Below are positions 34,134-42,152 of a DNA stretch of 64,000 nt, piece by piece. Numbering within the stretch: the stretch's first letter is position 1; each line of letters starts with the position of its first letter. The stretch comes from DASWJS01 sp036397035 (GTDB taxonomy: Bacteria > Actinomycetota > AC-67). The stretch covers positions 71,640 to 135,639 of the forward strand of contig DASWJS010000010.1 in NCBI GenBank assembly GCA_036397035.1, written 5' to 3'. Made by a program: the position numbers and the translations under genes. The notes beneath the pieces are model-generated. The model saw only the letters and a list, made by a program, of their open reading frames with translations, had not been told where the DNA came from and made no database searches.

Positions 34134-34920
34134 GCAAACGCTCGTTCGGTTCCCGGTACAGCTCGGCGACGTGCTCGCGCGCTTCGTCGGAGAACGCGAC
34201 GCCGTAGACGCGCACATGGCGCACGCGGTGCCGCTTGGGCTCCCAGCGCGACACGCCCAGGAAGTCGCACAGCTCGTCGAGCAGCCGCTGGGTAAAGGCG
34301 TGCCGGATCATCCCCTTGAGCTCGACCTCGCTGCGCCGCGTGGGGCGAAGCTTCTCCTCGGCGACCGACTCCCGCCATCCATCCGAGCTTCTGATGAAGA
34401 CTCGCTTGCGCTTGAACAGCGGGAAGACGTTCTCCTCCAACTGGCGCGCGTAGAAGCCGCGCTCGACGTAGTCCTGGAATTGCTCGGGGGGATTGAGAAT
34501 GTGCCGGTTCAGGTACGCGAGGTCGACGTGCTCGGTCGCGGGAAGCCTTCCGCGCTGGATCTCGTGGTTGATCTGGGAGAACAATCGATCGGTCGGGTTG
34601 CGCAGCAGCACCACCAGTTTCGCGCGCGGGACGATCGAGGCGATGCGTTCCATGTACTCGCGCGACGTCATGTACCGCGGCGTCTTCTCTCCGCAGAGCC
34701 TGCCGGCGCCCTCGGCGAAGAACGATCGGTACCAGTCGGCGCCCTCGTCCCAGTAGCGATCGAAGAAGTGGACCTCGTTCTTGGGCATGAAGAGTCCCGG
34801 GTGGCGGCGAAGGTTGGCCGCGGCCGACGTGGTGCCGGCCTTCATGGCGCCGATGATCAGGAAGCCGGGTAACGGTCCCAGCGCCGGGGCGGTCGGATCG
34901 TGTTCGTCGCTCAATGACAC
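34084..34920 (-). CDS. Sulfotransferase (Sulfotransfer_1, heparan N-sulfotransferase-like)
   Basis: 278 residues. The loop FLIIGAMKAGTTSAAANL (about 19-36), the segment NEVHFFDRYWDEGADWYRSFF and EKTPRYM, and the 3'-phosphate site LVVLLRNPTDRLFSQ match the NDST-like class acting on polysaccharide. GTG start at 34920; a TTG two codons later has a better-spaced GGAG and may be the true start. It reads convergent to the glycosyltransferase with a 50-bp antisense overlap and divergent to the fused transferase. Confidence 0.9.
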   Translation of the reverse strand: MSLSDEHDPTAPALGPLPGFLIIGAMKAGTTSAAANLRRHPGLFMPKNEVHFFDRYWDEGADWYRSFFAEGAGRLCGEKTPRYMTSREYMERIASIVPRAKLVVLLRNPTDRLFSQINHEIQRGRLPATEHVDLAYLNRHILNPPEQFQDYVERGFYARQLEENVFPLFKRKRVFIRSSDGWRESVAEEKLRPTRRSEVELKGMIRHAFTQRLLDELCDFLGVSRWEPKRHRVRHVRVYGVAFSDEAREHVAELYREPNERLLKLLGRETRVREADLA

Positions 34921-35024
34921 TCCAGAGGCGGTCGCAGGCTGGTCATCCTACCCACCCTGGGCGTGCGACGATCCCGCAGGCGGACCATGTGGAGGACCCT
35001 CGGCACCGTAGCTAGAATCCGCCC

Positions 35025-37370
35025 ATGCCCTATCTCAGCATCGTGCTGCCTTGCTACAACGTGCAGGCGTACGTGCGTGAGTGCCTCGATTCGATCCTGG
35101 ACCAGCCCTTCCGCGACGTCGAGGTCATCGCGATCGACGACGCATCGCCCGACCACGTCGGGGAGATCCTCGACGAGTACGCGGCTCGCGACGAACGCGT
35201 CTCGGTCGTCCACTTGACCGAGAACGTCGGGTTGGGCGAGGGCCGCAACATCGGGCTGACTCACGCGACGGGCGAGTACGTGCTGTTCGTCGACAGCGAC
35301 GACTACCTCGCGCCGCGCTCGCTGGAGGCCATCGCCGACCGGCTGAAGGAGACCCAGCCCGACGTCATGTTCTTCGACTTCGCGCGGTCCTACTACAACG
35401 GCATCAAGCGGCGAAGCGGCGCCAACGACCTGTTCCGCGAGCCGCCGGCACCGGACACCTTCACGCTCAAGGAACGTCTGAGCGTGATGTACCTGTTCAT
35501 GGTCGCCTGGAACAAGGCCTACCGCCGCGAGTTCCTGAACTCCCTCGGCGCGACGTTCACCAAAGGCTGGTTCGAGGACATCCCGCTCACCTACCCGGCG
35601 ATCATGGCGGCCGAGCGGATCAGCCTGCTCGACCGCGTTTGCTACTACTACCGGCAGCGCCGGGGCGGCGGGTCGATCCTGTCCACCGCGCATGCGGGCC
35701 ACAGCATCATCATCCAGCAGTTCGAGCACGTCTTCGCCTACATCGACCGCCACGCGCCTGCGTACGACTGGTTCAAGCCGTACATGTTCCGGCGCGCCAT
35801 GCTCAACGAGCTGGCGGTGATGAAGAACCCGTCGCTCATCCCGAGGAAGGCGCGCAAGCAGTTCTTCGAGATGGTGTGCGACCAGCACGACCGGCACCGG
35901 CCCGAGGGCTGGGACCCCGCCGAGTACAAGCGGTACGTGCCTCCGGAGATCAAGGCCGAGCGTGCGGAGGACACGACCTACCGGCTGCTCGAGCGGCGCA
36001 GGTTCCGCCGGTACGTGGCGCTCCACACGGGCATCAAGAACGCCAAGTTGCTGCGCAAGCAGGCGCGAGTGGGGCTGGTGCGTGCCCAGAAGGCGAAGAA
36101 GTGGATCGCGCGGCGCACGCGAACGGCCGGCTACCGAGTGCGGGTGCGCCGGGCCCCGAATCCGAACCTCGCGGTGTTCTCCTCGAACCTGCACCGCGCG
36201 CCGTCCGGCAGCCCGCTGGCCATCCACGAGGAGCTGCGCCGGCGAGCGTCGGCGATCCAGACCGTCTGGGCGGTCCGCTACACCGAGAGGGACCTCGTCC
36301 CTTCCGATGTCGCGGTGGTCGTCGACGGCTCGCGGGCCCACTTCAATGCGCTCGCACGGGCGAAGTACGTCGTCAACGACGTCGAGTTCCCGGACTTCGT
36401 CGTGAAGCGCCCGGGCAGGGTCTACCTCCAAACGACGCAGGGCACGCCGCTGGCCACCGTCGGCCTCGACCTCCAGGGTTATCCGACCGCGCGCGAGGTC
36501 GACTTCGACGCGATGCTCGAAAGCGTCGATCGCTGGGACGTCGCGCTGTCCGCGAACCGCTACACGAGCGAAGTCCTGGGTCGGGCGTTTCCGAGCCGGT
36601 ACCGGACGCTCGAGCTGGGGTTGCCCTGCAACGATCGCTACTACACGGCCGGCGCGGAGGAGATCGCCCGCGTCCGGGAGCACCTTCGCATCCCGGCCGG
36701 CAAGACCGCGATCCTGTACGCGCCGGCCGAGCGCGAGTACAGCGAGGACTGGGAGCCGAACTTCGACTTGGTGCACCTGGCCCGCGCGCTTCCGGACGAC
36801 CAGCTCTTGATGGTGCGAGGGATTCAGGGCAAACACCCGGAGTTCGCCGCGCTGGAGACCACCGGGAAGTTCCTCGACGTGTCCGAGCACCCGAGCACCG
36901 AGGACGTGTGCCTCGCCGCCGACGTCCTCGTGACCGACTACGCCTCGATCATGTTCGACTACGCCAACCTCGCGCGGCCGATCATCGTCTACGCCGACGA
37001 CTTCGAGACCTACGGCAAGGTCCACGGGATCTACTTCGACATCTTCTCCCAGGCGCCGGGTCCGGTCGCAACGACCGACGAGGAGCTGATCGAAATCTTG
37101 CGCGAGCGCCGCTTCGAGTCCGCCGAATCGGCCCTCAAACTCGACTCGTTCCGGCGCCGCTTCTGCGAATGGGACGACGGCCACGCGGCCGAGCGGGTCG
37201 TCGAGACGGTCTTCCTCGGCGGGGCGCCCGGCCCGATCATCCCCTACGAAGACCGCATGTCCGCCCCACGCCCGAGCGCCGCCACACCGGGATCATTCCG
37301 CGAGCCCACCGCAATCGTCACGGGCGGTGGACCTGATATCAGCCCCGTCGAACCCCGCGCACACGGATAG
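35025..37370 (+). CDS. Bifunctional family 2 glycosyltransferase / CDP-glycerol glycerophosphotransferase
   Basis: 781 residues. Residues 1-330 are a GT-A glycosyltransferase: YLSIVLPCYNVQAYVREC, DDASPDHVGEIL, DSDDY. Residues about 390-735 match the CDP-glycerol:poly(glycerophosphate) glycerophosphotransferase family (TagF/TagB-like), with LVTDYASIMFDYANLARPIIVY near 640-665. Such fusions build teichoic-acid-like or phosphodiester-linked surface polymers. TAGAAT (35013-35018) ends 6 nt before the ATG, a leaderless start. The last about 40 residues, after FLGGAPGP, run into an unrelated duplicated sequence at 37.33 kb, so the natural C-terminus may have been replaced. Confidence 0.9.
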   Translation: MPYLSIVLPCYNVQAYVRECLDSILDQPFRDVEVIAIDDASPDHVGEILDEYAARDERVSVVHLTENVGLGEGRNIGLTHATGEYVLFVDSDDYLAPRSLEAIADRLKETQPDVMFFDFARSYYNGIKRRSGANDLFREPPAPDTFTLKERLSVMYLFMVAWNKAYRREFLNSLGATFTKGWFEDIPLTYPAIMAAERISLLDRVCYYYRQRRGGGSILSTAHAGHSIIIQQFEHVFAYIDRHAPAYDWFKPYMFRRAMLNELAVMKNPSLIPRKARKQFFEMVCDQHDRHRPEGWDPAEYKRYVPPEIKAERAEDTTYRLLERRRFRRYVALHTGIKNAKLLRKQARVGLVRAQKAKKWIARRTRTAGYRVRVRRAPNPNLAVFSSNLHRAPSGSPLAIHEELRRRASAIQTVWAVRYTERDLVPSDVAVVVDGSRAHFNALARAKYVVNDVEFPDFVVKRPGRVYLQTTQGTPLATVGLDLQGYPTAREVDFDAMLESVDRWDVALSANRYTSEVLGRAFPSRYRTLELGLPCNDRYYTAGAEEIARVREHLRIPAGKTAILYAPAEREYSEDWEPNFDLVHLARALPDDQLLMVRGIQGKHPEFAALETTGKFLDVSEHPSTEDVCLAADVLVTDYASIMFDYANLARPIIVYADDFETYGKVHGIYFDIFSQAPGPVATTDEELIEILRERRFESAESALKLDSFRRRFCEWDDGHAAERVVETVFLGGAPGPIIPYEDRMSAPRPSAATPGSFREPTAIVTGGGPDISPVEPRAHG

Positions 37371-37400
37371 GGTCTCACAACTCCACGAGCGCGTCTACGG
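37326..37400 (+). repeat. Copy 1 of a 75-bp duplicated sequence flanking the accessory segment
   Basis: Direct repeat of 40354-40428. The inner 66 bp (37335-37400) match at 59 of 66 positions, with no gaps. The copies bracket about 3 kb of lower-GC genes. Confidence 0.85.
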
Positions 37401-37425
37401 ATCCGATGCGAAGAAGAGGCCGTGA
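37327..37425 (+). CDS. Candidate small protein, copy 1 of the SAPSNPAHTDR family
   Basis: A GTG-started 32-residue reading, MDL then ISAPSNPAHTDRVSQ, LHERVYG, then SDAKKRP, in a different frame from the glycosyltransferase whose end it overlaps by 44 bp. It is kept because a second copy at 40355 encodes the same 22-residue core with seven nucleotide differences, every one synonymous in this frame. No ribosome-binding site is evident; it might also be the remnant C-terminus of a larger protein. Function unknown. Confidence 0.4.
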   Translation: MDLISAPSNPAHTDRVSQLHERVYGSDAKKRP

Positions 37426-37470
37426 GCAGGCCGCCCTGAGCGACCATCGTCGCCACACAGGATCTATGGT

Positions 37471-38385
37471 CTAGGCCCACTCCACAGACACAAGCTTCTG
37501 TTCGGAAACGCTCTTGTGAACCTGAGACTCTTGAACGCGCGTTGACCTAAGTGCGACACCAAGCTCCAGGGAGAACCACTTGACGATTTCCTCCGTGGTG
37601 CGGAAGGGTTCTTCGATCGGCTCGCTCACGCGCTTGATGACCAGCGTTCGATACCTCTCACCTTGGAACCCCAGCGTTTCGATTCCGGTGATTTCATATG
37701 TCGAAGCTCTGGCTGCCGTAGCTAGCCCCCGGCCGTCTTCCTCGGTGCAACCGCCGTTGCCAGTCGTCCAGCTCGCGCCCACTTCAAACGGCTTCCTCAG
37801 AATCCAGTGCGGCTGGACATATTTGCAGCGAAATGTTTCGCCACCCTGGCGGAGCCGCGTTTCCACCCATGCCACTCCCGAATCGGTCCAAACAAGCACG
37901 TCGGTTGTCTTAGACCCCTCGAACCAGTAAGACATCTCTTGCCTCAATCCGGCCTTGGTTTGCACCGCCTTGCCGTAACGGATGACTTGATCATTCTCCA
38001 TTGGTCCAGGCGGTGTGGTGGCCTGCGGCGATGTTCGCTCGGCTGATAAATGAAATTCATAGAGACCGGGGGCAGGTGGTTGCAACCAGCTAGATGCCGC
38101 CGAGCCGTCAGTGGGCAAAGAGGACGGAGCGGCCGCTGTCGAAGCCGCCGCAGGAGTAGCCGCCGGCCGTGAGGCCGGTGGTTCGCCACTTGGCGATTCA
38201 CTTGGAAACGCGGACGAACTAGGGACTCCGCCACCGGGCATACCCGCAGTGCAAGCCGACAGAGCCGTCAGCCCAAGCGCTAGGGCAACAACTCCGCGTC
38301 TTTGAAGGCTCGATACTGCTCTCCCATTTAGCAAGCCCGGCAGACACCGACGCCCACGTTCCTCAACCTCGGAGTAGCTGCTCAC
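37471..38385 (-). CDS. Lipoprotein of unknown function
   Basis: 304 residues from the GTG at 38385; a TTG at residue 17 is an alternative that leaves a more usual signal length. Hydrophobic segment and lipobox LTALSAC, so it is predicted to be lipid-anchored on the outer face of the membrane. A Ser/Pro/Ala-rich spacer of about 70 residues leads to a domain with YEFHLSAERTS, YWFEGSKTTDVLVW and KRVSEPIEEPFRTTEE. No family recognised. Located in the accessory segment, with base composition lower in GC than core genes. Confidence 0.7.
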   Translation of the reverse strand: MSSYSEVEERGRRCLPGLLNGRAVSSLQRRGVVALALGLTALSACTAGMPGGGVPSSSAFPSESPSGEPPASRPAATPAAASTAAAPSSLPTDGSAASSWLQPPAPGLYEFHLSAERTSPQATTPPGPMENDQVIRYGKAVQTKAGLRQEMSYWFEGSKTTDVLVWTDSGVAWVETRLRQGGETFRCKYVQPHWILRKPFEVGASWTTGNGGCTEEDGRGLATAARASTYEITGIETLGFQGERYRTLVIKRVSEPIEEPFRTTEEIVKWFSLELGVALRSTRVQESQVHKSVSEQKLVSVEWA

Positions 38386-38430
38386 GTCGTCGTCGGGATA
38401 ACTTTCGAAGAAGTCGCAATCCTGCGAGGG

Positions 38431-38625
38431 CTACCCTGAGTCGCGCCATCTACGCCGGAGGAAGAACCACGCCACAGGACCAATCGCGCTGATCACGAAG
38501 ATCGACAGCACGGTTACCGCACCTCCAGGCTGCCAGAACAGTATCCCGAAGGCGGCGAGGCCAAGGATGATCGCCGCTGCCAGATCCAACGCATAGCGGG
38601 CCCTACCCCGAGTTTCCACAGTCAT
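38431..38625 (-). CDS. Small two-helix membrane protein
   Basis: 64 residues: a short basic N-terminus, helix about 14-33 (LAAAIILGLAAFGILFW), a short GG turn, helix about 36-57 (VTVLSIFVISAIGPVAWFFL), then RRRWRDSG. AGGAGG ribosome-binding site 5 nt before the ATG. The two-helix hairpin with a basic end resembles phospholipase_D-nuclease-N-terminal or superinfection-immunity-type small proteins, but no family is certain. Confidence 0.7.
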   Translation of the reverse strand: MTVETRGRARYALDLAAAIILGLAAFGILFWQPGGAVTVLSIFVISAIGPVAWFFLRRRWRDSG

Positions 38626-38702
38626 ATCGCCTCCTAACCCAACTTGCGGCCCGAAAAATCGTATCAGACGGTGCTCAAGGACCCTCGCATGAGTTATGCG
38701 AC

Positions 38703-39371
38703 CTACGGCGACACGCTCACGATTTCGCAGTCGCCCTCCACGCTACCCACTCCATGGAAGGCGGAGCATCTTCCGATTATTCCCTGCTCCTGGTTGGCGT
38801 AGTCCCTCCATATCCCCTGGCTGTCCCGCCACTGGATTTTGTCCACCCACGACTCGTGATGGCTCGAAACCGACGCCATGATCGCCCCGAAGGCCGACTG
38901 AAGGAACGTAGTTGCCCTCGTAGACGAACAGCCCGCTGCTTCTGTGTCATCGCTACTGCCTTCGCGAGTCCCCCAGGTGGGCGGCCACACCGAAAAGAGG
39001 TAGGTCATGTCGGCCGCGACGGTGGAATCAAGCTCCATCCTGATGCGCTCGCAGGGGAAGCCGCCCCCTTCCGCGTATCGCCCCCATAGACTCCCTCGCG
39101 ATTCTGCCCTCGCCCAAAACCGATCTGAGTCCTCGTAGCGACCCATGTCCAGGGTAAAGGTCATCCGGAGAATGATAGTCGGCGGCGTTTCCGGAGGGGG
39201 CTCAACCCCTTGGGCGCTGTTGCAATCCGTGCAGGCGAGCGGAATATCCACCGTCACCGAGTCGCTAAACAGGACAATCTCGTTCGGGCCCTCATCGGCG
39301 AGCGCGAGGCCGCTGTTGGTGCTAGCGATCAGAAAGAGCAGAGTGAAGCAGACTGCAACTCGTTTCTTCAT
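38703..39371 (-). CDS. Secreted protein of unknown function
   Basis: 222 residues from the ATG at 39371, which has a GGAGGAAGGG ribosome-binding site; the upstream extension lacks signal-peptide character. Signal peptide about 1-25 (cleavage after ALA). The mature part has eight or so cysteines in pairs (ACTDCN, FPCER, AGCSS, GRCS, GDCE), suggesting disulfides in an extracytoplasmic domain. No recognised family. Low GC for the window; in the accessory segment. Confidence 0.7.
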   Translation of the reverse strand: MKKRVAVCFTLLFLIASTNSGLALADEGPNEIVLFSDSVTVDIPLACTDCNSAQGVEPPPETPPTIILRMTFTLDMGRYEDSDRFWARAESRGSLWGRYAEGGGFPCERIRMELDSTVAADMTYLFSVWPPTWGTREGSSDDTEAAGCSSTRATTFLQSAFGAIMASVSSHHESWVDKIQWRDSQGIWRDYANQEQGIIGRCSAFHGVGSVEGDCEIVSVSP

Positions 39372-39944
39372 TCCCTTCCTCCGATGTCTTTTTTTCCGGA
39401 CCGGGCTCGGTGCCGTTCGGTCGGGGCCAAGAAGCACCCGAGTGAAGCCTGTGGTCTCCTTTCTGATGCTCAGGGTGCCCGTGTTGGCCTCCGGTAAATC
39501 GGTCCCAAGGCGGCGGTCCCGACCCAACCGGAGGGGGCCTCCAGCCCTCAGTTCCTCCTGCTACCTAATAGGTACGTGTGAGAGCTCAAAAGGTCTCACG
39601 TTCCCGTGCAAAATCTTGGTTACGAAAAGCGACCTCCCGTTCGCAAGCGGTGGACGTGCGGGTTTACTCCCGGGCACCCCTCAGCGGGAGCCATCCCACG
39701 CCTGTTCTTTCAGGGAAGCTCTGACGGACTCCACATTGTCTATTGGACAATTGGCCAAGCTCACGACGGGTGGTCGCACGATGCCCTGTTATTTCAAGAC
39801 CCTTTCTTCACAGGGTGAAGAACAAGGTTCGTAACCGATCCCACGCCACTGGAGGCACTCGTTGAAGGTAGTTCCCCCCTCGATCGGCTGATGCTACTCA
39901 TAGGTCTGTAGACCGTCAAGTAGCACTCGGGCAAATTCCTCGGC
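39372..39944. other. Long non-coding region with several palindromes
   Basis: 573 bp between the secreted-protein gene and the Xre gene. I see no convincing gene; a 70-codon reading at 39606-39818 lacks a ribosome-binding site and known features. Palindromes are TACCTA-a-TAGGTA (39562-39574), GTGAGA/TCTCAC (39578-39599), ATTGTC-tattg-GACAAT (39735-39751) and GGTCT-gt-AGACC (39903-39914). The density suggests regulator binding sites or a decayed mobile element. Confidence 0.5.
39903..39914 (+). promoter_or_regulatory. Candidate Xre operator
   Basis: Perfect inverted repeat GGTCT-GT-AGACC, 31 bp upstream of the xre start. Small C-protein-like Xre regulators bind short palindromes placed like this and autoregulate. 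Binding by the adjacent gene product is inferred. Confidence 0.4.
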
Positions 39945-40163
39945 GTGACCGGGAAGCTGCAAGAGACCGTCGGCGTGAACCTGCGCGCGTACCGAATCAA
40001 GCGCGGTTTGAGCCAAGAAGACTTCGCCGAAGTGCTCGGAGTGCATCGCACCTACATGGGCGCGATCGAGCGCGGAGAGCGGAACCTCACGCTGCAGTCG
40101 GTGGAGAAAATCGCCGCTCGACTGCGCTTGCGGCCCCTCGATCTGCTCCAACCGCCTCGATAA
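39945..40163 (+). CDS. Xre-family helix-turn-helix regulator
   Basis: 72 residues, GTG start. HTH_3 domain: VGVNLRAYRIKRGLSQEDFAEVLGVHRTYMGAIERGERNLTL (about 9-52), then LRPLDLL. The size and sequence are those of restriction-modification controller (C) proteins and of small Xre regulators of mobile elements. No restriction or methylation gene is present in the window, so it is an orphan of the accessory segment. Confidence 0.85.
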   Translation: MTGKLQETVGVNLRAYRIKRGLSQEDFAEVLGVHRTYMGAIERGERNLTLQSVEKIAARLRLRPLDLLQPPR

Positions 40164-40353
40164 CGCGCCGGGCTTCAATCCTTCCCCGGCGTATGACCGG
40201 ACCCAGCTCCGCCGAGAGGCGAGCGGTCATGGCTCTCGCGCCCTGCCGCCCGATGGCCTGGGGGTGCTGGTCCCGCGCACTTCGGTGCCGACCTCGCGCG
40301 ATAGGAACCTGTTTCACTTCTTGTTTGGACGGCGCGTTGAGCAAGACGACTCT

Positions 40354-40428
40354 GGTGCGCCCGATATCAGCCCCCTCGAACCCCGCGCACACGGACAGGG
40401 TCTCGCAACTTCACGAACGTGTCTATGG
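40354..40428 (+). repeat. Copy 2 of the 75-bp duplicated sequence
   Basis: Direct repeat of 37326-37400. All seven differences in the 66-bp core fall at the third codon position of the small-ORF frame. Confidence 0.85.
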
Positions 40429-40444
40429 CGAGCGGGCTGGATAG
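40355..40444 (+). CDS. Candidate small protein, copy 2 of the SAPSNPAHTDR family
   Basis: 29 residues from an aligned GTG: MRP, then ISAPSNPAHTDRVSQ, LHERVYG, then ERAG. The frame stays open upstream to 40193, so the peptide could be the C-terminal tail of an 83-residue product. No ribosome-binding site seen. The purely synonymous divergence from copy 1 is the main evidence that it is or was translated. Confidence 0.4.
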   Translation: MRPISAPSNPAHTDRVSQLHERVYGERAG

Positions 40445-40470
40445 AGGGGTACGTCAGTGGCGAACGAGCC

Positions 40471-41112
40471 CTAGGCGCGTCTTGTCGCAGGCCCGATAGA
40501 GGGCGCGCTGCCAAACCGTATTGACTCAAGAACCCTGCCCGCTGCGCTGTAGGCGATAAGGCGACCGTTCAGCTTCGGAATGACTGACCCGAAGAAGCGA
40601 GCGTCAGGAACATCAGGATAGGGCTTGAGCGGTAGCTCCACTTCATCGCGGCCTCTCTGAACTAGCACGAGCGAATCGACCCGCGACGAGACAGCACCGT
40701 AGACCATGTACTCCGGGCCATCGTAAAAGCGAGACGTCCCCTCGATGACCGGATCGATCCAAGGAGGCGGCGAGGTCGTATAGCCGATGAAGCGAGGGAG
40801 ATTGCCGCTCGCGATCGGCGCCGCCAAATCCTGCCCGACGAGATAGACGCAGCCGCCGCCCCTCGACGAACCCGTCGCTGGCTCACGGAGCAAGGAACAC
40901 ACCGATCCTGATGTGCGAAGAGCTCCGTGAACCTCCCAGGCGCGGCCGTCAAGCTCGCCCGACAAAGCTGGCGAGGGCATAACGGGCTCAGGCACAGACG
41001 GGGATCGTTCAGTCGGCTGGATGGCATCAGGTGCGTTGCTCACGCAGGCCAGCAGCAGGCAAGCGAGTATCAGACCCTGAATCAGGTGTGGCACGCGCAA
41101 CTTCTGGATCAC
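40471..41112 (-). CDS. Lipoprotein of unknown function
   Basis: 213 residues, GTG start. Signal peptide with lipobox LLLAC (Cys about 23), then a short linker (NAPDAIQPTERS) and a roughly 150-residue domain containing AWEVHGALRTSGSVCSLL, CVYLVGQD, GTSRFYDGPEYMVYGAVSSRVDSLVLV and GRVLESIRFG. The YGAVSSRVDSLVL pattern recalls beta-sandwich lipoproteins that bind surface partners, without a specific family. It resembles the other accessory-segment lipoprotein only in layout. Confidence 0.7.
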   Translation of the reverse strand: MIQKLRVPHLIQGLILACLLLACVSNAPDAIQPTERSPSVPEPVMPSPALSGELDGRAWEVHGALRTSGSVCSLLREPATGSSRGGGCVYLVGQDLAAPIASGNLPRFIGYTTSPPPWIDPVIEGTSRFYDGPEYMVYGAVSSRVDSLVLVQRGRDEVELPLKPYPDVPDARFFGSVIPKLNGRLIAYSAAGRVLESIRFGSAPSIGPATRRA

Positions 41113-41119
41113 CCCGTCT

Positions 41120-41160
41120 TCGGGCGACTTCGCACCCGCGCTTCCCTGGATCGGATAAGG
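41120..41160 (+). repeat. Copy A of a short repeat near tRNA-Arg
   Basis: TCGGGCGACTTCGC (41120-41133) plus GCGCTTCCCTGG and a following TCGGATAAG recur at 41876-41924 beside tRNA-Arg, with one substitution and one indel in the first 30 bp. Confidence 0.6.
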
Positions 41161-41282
41161 ACTCTTTGGTGCGCTGATCTAAAACCGCGTGCCTTGTCAA
41201 GCCCTCGAAGCCATCGGGGCTTTTTGGGCGAAGTGCATCGCGGGGCTTGAAACCGACGCTGATACTGCGCGGTGTTAGCGTC

Positions 41283-41699
41283 CTACGCCGCTCGTCGTAA
41301 AGCCACCGCTCCAACGACGACGAGACCCACGAGGCCCGTCAAGGCCAAGGGACCTGCGACCTTCTGACGCGCTGCCTCATGCTGCAACTGCGCCGCGAGC
41401 TTGAGCGCTTCCACCATTAGGTTGAATTCGACGCTCAGTCCGGGGGGAGGAAGCACCAGCGAGACTGCCTTCGCGATCACCTCGCCGTCCGGCGTTCTGA
41501 GCCAGGTCCCTAGTCGCAGGGCCAGGAACTCACCATCCGCCACGATCTTGCGGGCGAGGTCTTCTGCCGTCGGTAGCGTGAGTACGTGCTGATCGAACGC
41601 CAAACGACGTTGAGGGAAGTGAATGGCGGGATGATCCGGGCCAAGCCGAGGAACGACCTTCTCACGAAGATACTCGGCGATTCGATCCTCGTAACTCAT
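41283..41699 (-). CDS. Hypothetical protein with C-terminal membrane helix
   Basis: 138 residues. The N-terminal part (YEDRIAEYLREKVVPRLGPDHPAIHFPQRR) is soluble. The middle shows TAEDLARKIVADGEFLALRLGTWL and PDGEVIAKAV. A single helix near 115-133 (LALTGLVGLVVVGAVALRR) is tail-anchor-like. AGGAG is immediately before the ATG. No recognised domain. It is the only gene between the two copies of the short repeat at 41.12 and 41.88 kb. Confidence 0.65.
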   Translation of the reverse strand: MSYEDRIAEYLREKVVPRLGPDHPAIHFPQRRLAFDQHVLTLPTAEDLARKIVADGEFLALRLGTWLRTPDGEVIAKAVSLVLPPPGLSVEFNLMVEALKLAAQLQHEAARQKVAGPLALTGLVGLVVVGAVALRRAA

Positions 41700-41875
41700 C
41701 TCCTGCCCCTGTCTCGTCCTACCCTGTCTCGTTCCGAGCGCTCAGGGTATCAGGCGAGCCGTGACTTCCAAGGACTTTGAAAGGCCCTTTGTCGGCCTCC
41801 TATAGCCCGCGCAGGGTTTCGAGCAAGTGGGCGTTCTCTAGGGCTAGGTCAAGCAAAGACCGCTCCTTCCCTGGA

Positions 41876-41924
41876 TCGGGCGACTTCGCGCCGCGCTTCC
41901 CTGGTTGGGGACGGTTCGGATAAG
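41876..41924 (+). repeat. Copy B of the short repeat, adjoining tRNA-Arg
   Basis: Matches 41120-41160. The related unit CTTCCCTGG also occurs just upstream at about 41866. It lies 11 bp before the 3' end of tRNA-Arg, the usual place for attachment-site remnants. Confidence 0.55.
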
Positions 41925-41934
41925 ACCTATCAAG

Positions 41935-42008
<74 letters not shown>

Positions 42009-42152
42009 GAGCGCCGGCCGGGAGCACCGAACGGCGACCCACAGCGTACCGCTCGACGACCGCGACGCCCAACCGGTTCCCCCCCTTGGGCTCGCGGGGA
42101 GGCCGTACTACGATCCCTGCGGCCGGTCGCAACCGGGGAACAGGGGGGAAGC

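Larger units (their letters stand above)
40164..40470. other. Region between xre and lipoprotein gene
   Basis: 307 bp. It contains copy 2 of the duplicated sequence and the candidate small ORF (40355-40444); the upstream 160 bp are open in the same frame back to 40193 but without coding features that I recognise. Confidence 0.4.

Noticed and set aside
37335..37400. Duplicated sequence considered as a tRNA or tmRNA fragment (GGGGTTCGA and GGGGCTGATA on the minus strand)
   Set aside because: The arms do not pair into an acceptor or T stem, and the synonymous substitution pattern fits a coding explanation much better.
39606..39818. 70-codon reading frame upstream of xre
   Set aside because: No ribosome-binding site, no leaderless promoter, no recognised domain, and it contains the palindromes of a control region.
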